This document shows, in pieces, positions 56,288-64,000 of a stretch of 64,000 bases of DNA. The notes under the pieces are model-generated. The model ran no database searches. It had not been told where the DNA came from and saw only the letters and a list, made by a program, of their open reading frames with translations. The stretch is from contig NC_063451.1 of the NCBI RefSeq assembly GCF_020379485.1, positions 22,488,630 to 22,552,629 on the forward strand, in the 5' to 3' direction. This stretch comes from Brassica napus. Its lineage: Eukaryota > Streptophyta > Magnoliopsida > Brassicales > Brassicaceae. The stretch's first letter is position 1. Each line of letters opens with the position of its first letter. The position numbers and the translations under genes are program-made.

Positions 56288-57809
56288 TGATATCTTGCAT
56301 ATTTCCATTATCTTATCCATTCATCCATGTGCATTTTGATCATATAGACTAGGATTTAGTCATGTTTAGGTTACATTTTGCATACATGAGTCTCTATCAG
56401 GTGTTGGAGTGCCACATGGAGTTCTTGGGGCTATTTGGATGCATTTGGAGCTCAAAGGAGGTGATATATGTGATCATTGGACGAGCAGAGCAGGGGAGCG
56501 AGGTTCCGCAGCGACGTCATGAGGTCGCTCCAAAGCACCTCTCAGAGCGACCTAGCTGGAGCGACCCCGTGAAGTCGCTCGCCATACTCACCCCGTGAAG
56601 CGACTTGCCCAGAGCGACGCGCCGAGGTCGCTCGCATCTCACACACCTCTCGGAGCGACCTCCTAAAGCGACGCCATGAAGTCGCTCGCGTTCTCGTCAC
56701 TCCGAACAGTCTTAGATGACCCTGGAGCGACCTCTCAGAGCGACCTATCAAGGTCGCTCCCGATCCAGAGCGACCCGTTGGAGCAACACACCAAAGTCGC
56801 TCGGGACCTCTCGCCCGGAGACACCAAAAATCGGCCCTGGAGCGACCTTCCGGAGCGACACCTGCAAGTCGCTCCGCGTTATTTTGCTGCCGAAAATCAT
56901 GACTTCTCAAGGACCTTTTTGCAATTTATTTTGGACGTTTTACATTTCTAAAACCTATGTTTTAAACATCTTTGGTAGCCACCAGAGAGATTATTTTTGG
57001 ATCTATTGAGAAATACACAAAAACTCTCTCGAGAAGTTCATCTCTTGGATTTTGATTGTTATGTTCTTGTGTTCTTGTTGATTTCTTATCTATTTCTCTA
57101 CATGATTAATCTGAAATCCAATATGGGTTTAAGAGGAATCATGGAGATTAGTGAGTAATCACCTTTTGAATTCATGGGTTAGGGAGATCAAGGGTGATTA
57201 GGTTAGTTCTAGGATGTTTTAGTGTAGATCATTCTTGTTCCTTGCTAGTAGAGTATTCATAATGCATCTTCTGAGTTGGCCACTCAAAAGTTGATCAATA
57301 GGCATTTCCCACCCAAAAGGTGTTTGATGAAATGCCTGAGACAACTCTCCTAGGCTTTTAGTATACTTTGCCAAAGACATTTGTTGTTAAAGATGCTAAG
57401 ATAGCTAATAGACTTGTTCGTAATGATTGCTTTCATATTATTCAACCAAAGACATTTGATGTTTGAGATATGTTAGCAAATGAGCATTCATCTAGACATA
57501 GAGCTTGCTTAGAATTGTGTCTAGGCTTAAGGTTGATAGTTTGATTGATCATTTGCCATCCTTAGTTCGATACTTGATCACCCAAGGTCTAATCCCTATG
57601 CCCATGAGTTCTCTTTTCCCTTAGTCAAGAAGTATCATTCTGTTATTGCTTTCTAGTTTTAGTCATAGCTTAAAACCCATCTAAATCATTGGTTGCACTT
57701 AGATTAAATGAGTACTTGCATTCTCAGTGCTTTGATATCCCTCAGAACTGGTTCGACAATCACTATACTACAACATTTGTCTTAGGAGCCTTGAAAACTC
57801 CTAACATCA
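56288..57809 (+). repeat. Inner element 3' LTR
   Basis: 1522 bp. The AGCGAC/GTCGCT array is at 56510-56873, with one half-site changed to AGCAAC (G to A at 56785). Confidence 0.94.
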
Positions 57810-58447
57810 CTGAGCGCAAGGATTCCTTGCTCCGGACAGAAGAAAAGAAAGACCGCTGCGGCAGTATTCTCACGCCCTTGTTCAAACACTTCGACATCAA
57901 CCTGGATTCCTACATGGTTGTTCCTGAGCTTGAGCACATCGATACCGCTTACTTGATCACATGCCACATCCTGCGCGACGAGAGCACATACAAGTTCGCA
58001 GACAAGGACGTGAACTCTCTCTACTGCAAGCTCCCTCTTCCTGGGTTAACAGACTTCACAACCTTGGAAAACATAGTGTTCCTGCCAGACGCAGGACACT
58101 TGTGCGACGACCCACGTAAGCCAGTTCCAGAACCAAATGCGACCAGGGATGATGTGGAGGATATGGCTCCACCTGCTGAGGGTGCTTATGACCTGGAGGA
58201 CCTCACGGATGTTACTGATGATCACGCCTACCGACGTTGGATGGTGGACTCTCAGAAGAAAAACAACAGCCTCATGAAGAGGATCCTCAGAGCACTCACT
58301 GGAGGCTGCATCGGAAGTCAGGATGAGCAGACGACGCAGGGAACAAGGCGCCCAGGCAAAGAACCAGCGGGCACTTCAACTGGAGAAGAGAGACTTCCGA
58401 GGAACAGGAGAACAACCGGCCACTCCAGCAGTGGTGATTCAGGCTGA
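57810..58447 (+). pseudogene. Athila ORF-1 (env-position) gene, 3' part
   Basis: Continues the gene cut by the inner element. From 57810 the frame reads ERKDSLLRTEEKKDRCGSIL and on to a stop at 58445-58447, with a C-terminal Arg/Ser/Thr-rich tail. Its long open frame before 57810 is only the inner LTR read through by chance. Confidence 0.75.
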
Positions 58448-59929
58448 GTCCGAACGGACGATTCCAATTCCGTTGTTTTATCCATCAAAACTATTTATTT
58501 CCTTGCTATTTGTTTCTGTTTGGTGTGTTTTTATTGAGTCAATCCTTAGGATTTATTTTCACAGCCAGGGATGGTGTGAAGTAAGTCTGGGGGAGAAACT
58601 CTGTACGATTTTCATGTTTTAATTGAGTCAGTCCCTAGGATTAAGTCAGTCCAGTCAAACTTATTGTGGTAATCAGGACCTTATTTTGTGATGATTTCTT
58701 AACCTCCTCGTGCTTTAACCTTCTTATTCAGTGACCTTAGCAGTGATAAAAGACCCACACATGGACCTGGAACACCCTGACTTATCTCATTTGACACTCC
58801 AGAAGTTCTCCACCGATCAGGTTACACTGGGTAGACTCAACTCCACTATATCTGAACCTAATCTGGACTTTAATTCTTCTTTTTATGGGCACTAGATCAG
58901 GGAAACGAGACCTATACTCAGGACTTCTTATCCTTTATATCCATCTTATTGTTCCTGAGTAGCTAGCTCATCTTTAGCTAGTTCCCACCTTGTACCTTAG
59001 CCTTTATTCCATCTTCATGCATTTGTTTTTCAGTGCCATATGTGCAGATATGTGCAAAAAGGTCGGAGAGGAAAGGATCAACACAGCCTCCTACTCGTTA
59101 CTGCTGCAGAAATTATGTCAGAAAGGAGAACAAGCAGATTAAGGGAGCAACCGCTCTATAACCAATGAACTGTGCAAGAGCAGGGGTGGAGAACCAGAAT
59201 GGTTGCGAAATCAGAACCACCAGTGGCACTCAGAACGATCATGTATTACCTCCTTCTTCGTCACATCACCATATCAACATTCAAAAAAAAAAAAAAAAAA
59301 AAAAAAAAAACGAGATTAATGTGATGGAGAAGGGGAAGAAAGAAAAGAAACATGGAGCCACTGGAAAGGTCGAGCAAGAAGTTGGTACCAAGTATTGAAG
59401 AGTGTGTAGAGGAAAGTGGAAAGCAGAACAATCAGTTGCCTGTTCCGTCATCAGAACAGTCGCACCAGATATAGCAAAAACGAGTAGAGGCTGTGGACAT
59501 CAATGGATCTATCCTCTCTTGCCATTTTGTGTGATATCCTGCATCCTCTAAGAAATTGGTAACCCCTAAACACTCTTAGCTCCACCATATAAAAAAAAAA
59601 AAAAAAAACATGCTCCATACCTAGACCGTCCACCCTGAGTAGCGCCTATGACAAGAAGCTCACGAAAATTCTAATTGAACAAATGGAGTTTGGTCTCGAA
59701 AGTGTCGCTTTTTCAGGTCAAGATGTAGAGTAAGGAGCCGATCTGTGAACAGCGATCAGGGGTTCCCAGTAAGTGTGTGTGGTCCTAATCTATTGCTTGC
59801 ATGGTTCAGAGATTTGTGGTAAGAGTATGGTTGCTGAGAATAAGCGAGTTCCCACACTTTCAAACTTTTCTCCCTGTTCTTGATACTTGCCTTGTTCGAG
59901 GACAAACAAGGATCTAAGTCTGGGGGAAT
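58448..59929 (+). other. Athila 3' non-coding region
   Basis: No gene. An internal polypurine-like AGTCTGGGGGAGAAA near 58581-58595 and the terminal one at 59918-59929; a 28- to 30-base A run at 59282-59310 and a shorter one at 59590-59607. Confidence 0.6.
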
Positions 59930-61069
59930 TGATATATGGTGTTTTTCACATCATTGTATAGGTGTTTTCGTATTGATTCGAGTCCTTAATCCGTGTCAGT
60001 CTAGTCCTTTTTGATCTTTTACAGGTCTGGAGGTGGTAGAAGAGTGAAGAGAGGGTGCTTGAAGAGAAGCTGTCCTTTTGGAGCATTCCTGCGAAGAACA
60101 CTCAAGGCGAACAGTCCCGAGACTATTCTCAAGCGGAACAAGCAGACGGAGTGATCCCGAGGTTGTTCCCGACAAATAAGGAAGCTCCTATTTCGGGAAT
60201 TAAAGCCCTGTTGCCCTAATATCTTTCCTACCTATTGGCGCCTCCATATAAAGACACCATCTATCATATTTTATTAATTACGCTATTTTTTACAAGAGAA
60301 CTATTAGCTTTTGCGATCTGCAACTTGTAAGGGAGAAGAATCCATTCTCGGATAGAGAAGACCATCTGAACCCTTTGTTTACTACTCTTATTATTATGCA
60401 GTTTCATTCAGAATCTATGTCTTTGATTGCTTGCATCATGATCGAGTAGTGATCTAGCTCGCCTAGGGTTCTAGGGTGTTGAAATATGAGCTAAACATAG
60501 ATAAGCTATTCTTGATTATTCTTCATTCATACTATTCTTAAGGCTTCCATTAATCTGATCACTTGATGTTAGATCCGAAGTTTATCGCCTAGCTAACCGC
60601 TTAGGAGATAGCTTGACATGTATTGAATGAGCTTAGTATCCCTAATCAGCGAAAGTAGATATTAGGGTAGTAAGTGAACTGATCGGACCTGATCTCTAAG
60701 GCTTGCAGTCGTTTCTCATCTCAACGACAGTTAGATGATGGGATCGACCAGCAAAGAGATCACCACCACGACAGTGGGGTGTTCCAGCTGAGTGATCCGA
60801 GTTCTAGAAAGCACTGCATCGCGCTTGAATAATTGTTTGGCTCTCGCTCAACACCCAATGAAATACCCTAGGCTAGCTTCTTGTTAAATTGAATCAAACT
60901 CTAGTTTACTTGTTTTCCGCGTCACCAATTGAATTGAAAACCATTTTCTTCTTAGCTTGACATTGAACTTATAAGAGTAAAGTGTAGACTGGTCCTCTGG
61001 ATTGAATCTAAATTACTATAATCACAACTGTTAACTTGGCAGTAGCAAAGATTCATATTTAGTGTATCA
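59930..61069 (+). repeat. Athila-type 3' LTR
   Basis: 1140 bp, about five base differences from the 5' LTR; followed by the CCCGT target duplication. Confidence 0.93.
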
Positions 61070-61545
61070 CCCGTCCACAACTCTTCCGACCACATCAACA
61101 ATATCCACACACACATTGACCAAGAGAGCTACCATCACCTCCATTAATCACCACCTCTAGTATATCCTCTCCCTCTATTACCACTTTCGTATCCACCACC
61201 GAGAGCTCCATCCACAACTCTTCCGGTCACATTAACAACATCAACACAACTACTGACTACGAGAACCCCGTCCACAACTCTTCCGACCACATCAACAATA
61301 TCCACACACATTGACCAAGAGAGCTACCATCACCTCCATTAATCACCACCTCCAGTATCTCCTCTCCCTCTATTACCACTTTCGTATCCACCACCGAGAG
61401 CTCCATCCACAACTCTTCCGGTCACATCAACAACATCAACACAACCACTGACTACGAGATCCTCATCCACAATTCTTCCGACCACATCAACAATATCCAC
61501 ACACACATTGACCAAGAGAGCCACCGTCACTTTCATAGGGTTTGG
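61070..61545. repeat. 197-bp tandem repeat, about 2.5 copies
   Basis: Unit starts at 61070, 61267 and 61462 (CCGTCCACAACTCTTCCGACCACATCAACAAT...), periods 197 and 195 bp, the shorter one lacking one CA in a CACACA run. Each unit contains two CCACAACTCTTCCG.. sub-blocks. The text is rich in CATCAACA and CCACC. No known family recognised. Confidence 0.8.
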
Positions 61546-63121
61546 CCGAGAAAACAGAGTAAACTAGTTGTTCTAAGAAGCGGGGTCTAACTTTCCATGT
61601 GGAGTTTGTCTGTGAATCAAAGGAGGCAGAGAAGAACAGAGATCGAAATCGAGAATTAATCGGCAAGAGCGTTGAAGACTACGCGGCGGCGGTCGGGGCC
61701 AAGGAACGATCCAGATACTGAAATCGAAAGGTGGAACACGGTAATACGATGTCGAGAGAGACAAATCAAGAAGATTTAGAGCGGCATCGAAAGTATCTTT
61801 CTCAGATTACAAATTTGTCGCACGGGAGAAAGGGGGTAGGGTTTCGTCGTTTCATAGTTTTCTCAGATTAGGGATTTTGTTTGAAAGAGGAACCGACGCC
61901 AAAGAGATAAAGTGATGTTATATTTTGATTTTTAATTTATCTAGATAGATAGTGTAACGAAATGAGATGTCCATTAGTTAGAGGTTATGTTGGTAATTTT
62001 GTTAAGGTAATGTGTCTTGTATGTCCAATGTGTCATTTAGTGTAATTGACAACTTAGAATGTGTCTCCTAGAGTAAAAATTTATATTTTAATCCGATTAC
62101 CTATAATATATTTCTAAGTATTACAACGTACCTATGAAATTGTAAAGTTTCTCTTAAGATAAATTTTTACATGTCATCACGTTTTTATGCGTGTTTGTCG
62201 AATGATACTCACAAACACAAAAGAAACAACACTAATCGAGAGAAAAAAACAAGCAAGTGCATAAAAGTAAGAATACTGTAATTTATGCTGCTACGTTGAA
62301 AACCGCTCTCTAGTACTGATGACTTTTCTTTAAGACTTTTGGTAAACAATTTCAGCTAAATAATGAATAATCAAATCTGTTTAACCTTGGGATGCGGGTG
62401 AATTAGGCAAATAGGGTCTGTAATGTATACCAAATGTCCAAGTCATGGATTTTTTGCTGTTTCTATTTTATTTTGAAAACTCGTCTTGTATGTAGGGTTA
62501 GTTTTTTGAAGAAAATATATAGGGTTACCTAACAAAGTTGTTATTCTTTTTTTTTTTTTGAACATAACAAAGTTGTTATTCGATTCAAATTTAAATACAA
62601 GTATATATAAGTTTTTTTTGCAACTAATACAAATATAAGTTATGTTGAAAAATCTCAGCAGATCAATTATTTATAAATTTTGAATACAGACAAGATAAAA
62701 TTTATATTAAGTAATAATTGTGTTTGAATAAAGCATGTGTTTTGAGTTTGATTCATATGGTTTAACTTCGTTGGCCACTCCAAATTGGTTTGAGTATTAT
62801 ATTTCACTATTTTTTTTACTTTTTTAATTTTTTTTTTTCCATTTGGTTTTCACTTTATTTTTAATGAATCTATATTTATTACACCGTCATCTATATATCA
62901 AAAGAATTGTTAGATAAAAACATGAATGTGATTGACAATTATGTAACTACCATGTAGAAAAAGTCAATTAAATTTATGCAAGAGCTTTTTCATAAAGTTC
63001 ATTAACATAGGAATGTCTTGCTAGACTCTTTAATTGACAAGGTCATAAGATCGCTCTATTTTGTTCTAAAAAAAAGATCGATCTATTTTATACTTGTTTG
63101 GTTGTAACAATGTGTTTAAGA
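61546..63121. other. AT-rich intergenic DNA
   Basis: GC content is moderate to 61900 (some GA-rich text such as GAGAAAGGGGGTAGGG) and then AT-rich. No gene was recognised. A 16-bp duplication around a T run (62531-62581) is listed separately. Confidence 0.4.
62531..62581. mobile_element. Minute poly-T insertion with a 16-bp duplication
   Basis: AACAAAGTTGTTATTC occurs at 62531-62546 and again at 62566-62581, separated by a T run and GAACAT. A 16-bp duplication with a poly-T/A tail is the signature of LINE-type retrotransposition. Only the last bases of the element (in minus orientation) remain. Confidence 0.55.
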
Positions 63122-63365
63122 GAGTATGTTCCAAATTATATGACGTTTTCGATTTTCTATGTAAAATTTAGGTTTTCTGTGTAAAATTTATTAACACTTA
63201 ATGTTATATAACCAATGATAATATACCTTCTATTTTATTATTGGTTGATTTGTGGTTAAGTAAATAATTAATGATGTTTTTGTTTAGAACATATAAAAAA
63301 TTAATGATTTTCTTAATCTATATGCACAATTCTAAAACGACTTATATTAAAAACCGGAGGGAGTA
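63122..63365. mobile_element. MITE with CTCCCTCCG-type end
   Basis: The right end TTATATTAAAAACCGGAGGGAGTA is the complement of the common plant terminus TACTCCCTCCG. The left end (GTATGTTCCAAATTATATGACGTTTT) matches the same terminus imperfectly. About 244 bp, AT-rich, no gene. Confidence 0.55.
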
Positions 63366-63381
63366 ACAAATAAGCATTTTG

Positions 63382-64000
63382 TGGGGTATTCATACGCTCT
63401 TGGGGTATTCATACGCTCTGATACCATTTGTGGGGGTCATGATACCCACTTGTTGCGGAATACAAGCTCATAATACCTCTGTCCATTTCACTATTCAAAC
63501 GATTCATTCTTGTTCATGACTCAAGAATTGTTCACTCAGTTCACGGCCGCAGCGCGCTACATCTGGGGTGGATTCAGGATCCACAACATCCACTATGAAG
63601 TACCGGAAAACACCTCCGATGTGGTTTACAAGATCATTATCTCTGTCCTGGGTATACAAACCCTAGAGAGTATAAAGAGATTACAAGAGAAGTACATGGC
63701 TAAGAGCTAAGCCTAGGATTACATATCTATCACTAGCTTACTCTATCTCTCCAAGAGACGCCATGGAAGCTCCCGCTTCCTAGAGGCTCACCTTGAGCTT
63801 GAAGATCCCTGTCGTGATCTCTCCTTCTTTGTATTGTCAGCACATAACCTAATGGGCTTCAACTATTAGGCCCATATATTGTCCGCGCGTAACTTGTGCA
63901 AGCCGGCCCAACATTGAACATGTCTGATGGGCTTTGACCAAACCTTACAAAACTCCACCTGTTTGGTCCAAGTCAATAACCCTTACTTTGTGCCGACACC
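63382..64000 (-). mobile_element. Truncated copia element: primer-binding site and LTR on the minus strand
   Basis: On the minus strand TGGTATCAGAGC (63426-63415) is an initiator-Met tRNA primer-binding site immediately after an LTR-like sequence whose last bases are at 63429 (plus-strand TGTGGGGGTCATGATACCC). The LTR extends right past the window edge. Only a few dozen bases of internal sequence remain, as a 19-bp tandem duplication (63382-63400 and 63401-63419). The open frame 63510-63710 lies in the LTR and is probably not a gene. Confidence 0.65.

Larger units (their letters stand above)
50669..57809 (+). mobile_element. Nested gypsy-type element with gag-protease only (TR-GAG-like)
   Basis: LTRs 50669-52190 and 56288-57809 are each 1522 bp and differ at roughly nine or ten bases by eye. 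An exact 5-bp duplication CTGAG (50664-50668 and 57810-57814) flanks the insertion into the Athila third gene. The primer-binding site TGGCGCCGTTGCC is at 52194-52206 and the polypurine run GGGGGAG is just before 56288. The interior has one intact gag-protease gene and no reverse transcriptase, RNase H or integrase, so it depends on another element. Confidence 0.95.
42118..61069 (+). mobile_element. Athila-type gypsy LTR retrotransposon, 19 kb including a nested element
   Basis: LTRs 42118-43257 and 59930-61069 are each 1140 bp, start TGATATATGG, end GTGTATCA, and differ at about five bases by eye. An exact 5-bp duplication CCCGT (42113-42117 and 61070-61074) flanks the element. The primer-binding site TGGCGCCGTTGCG (from 43263) is the tRNA-Asp type seen in Athila elements, and a polypurine run TGGGGGAA ends just before the 3' LTR. 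The order is gag, pol, then an Athila ORF-1/env-position gene, which is split by a second LTR element (50669-57809). All open frames carry lesions. Confidence 0.95.

Noticed and set aside
61339..61764. Minus-strand frames rich in Val/Asp and Pro/Arg
   Set aside because: The first is the tandem repeat read in one frame; the second shows no domain or start context.
63510..63710. 66-codon plus-strand frame
   Set aside because: Falls within LTR sequence of a minus-strand copia element and has no known domain.

Overview
This is plant nuclear DNA from the mustard family (Brassicaceae), most likely Brassica or a close relative. The evidence is spliced genes with GT-AG introns, proteins very close to Arabidopsis counterparts, and a dense load of nested transposable elements. 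Four intact host genes can be assembled: a RIN2-type RING/CUE ubiquitin ligase (1377-5158, +), two tandem SRG1-like 2-oxoglutarate/Fe(II) dioxygenases (6987-8304 and 22941-30565, +), and a SHB1 / PHO1;H4-type SPX-EXS protein (36390-39697, -). From memory of Arabidopsis, the same order occurs on chromosome 4 (RIN2 At4g25230, dioxygenases At4g25300/At4g25310, SHB1 At4g25350), so the window is a collinear block blown up by transposons.

Layout. 1-565: 3' part of a decayed LINE on the minus strand. 1.3-5.4 kb: RIN2, with a hAT MITE in intron 2. 5.4-6.9 kb: partly duplicated promoter region with a foldback MITE. 7-8.3 kb: dioxygenase 1. About 8.4-22.6 kb: a large Mutator-like (KI-MULE/VANDAL-like) element with a decayed MuDR-type transposase, two F-box-like gene copies, a GRF zinc-finger gene, a small three-exon gene and a DUF1985-Ulp1 gene. 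All its non-coding DNA, introns included, is peppered with the short motif ACGGCTGAGTTA. 22.9-30.6 kb: dioxygenase 2, whose first intron has grown to 6.2 kb through a palindrome-rich MULE with a 9-bp target duplication, itself holding a hAT MITE. 30.6-35.5 kb: a young copia element with an unbroken polyprotein, 59 bp past the dioxygenase 2 stop codon. 36-39.7 kb: SHB1, with another hAT MITE in an intron. 42.1-61.1 kb: an Athila-type gypsy element (1140-bp LTRs, duplication CCCGT) containing a second LTR element (1522-bp LTRs, duplication CTGAG) that keeps gag-protease but has no polymerase. 61-64 kb: a 197-bp tandem repeat, AT-rich DNA, a MITE and a truncated copia LTR.

The main discovery candidate is that three unrelated transposons here each carry a dense, family-specific short-motif array in non-coding DNA: ACGGCTGAGTTA in the KI-MULE, RGACGACTT-N6-AAGTCGTCY in the intronic MULE, and AGCGAC-N8-GTCGCT in the LTRs of the inner gypsy element. 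In the KI-MULE the array accompanies a DUF1985 protein. As I recall, the VANC anti-silencing proteins of Arabidopsis VANDAL elements are related to that family and recognise short motifs repeated in their own element, so a protein/motif self-recognition system is a reasonable hypothesis. Exon boundaries and repeat counts were made by hand from the sequence; no database search was possible.
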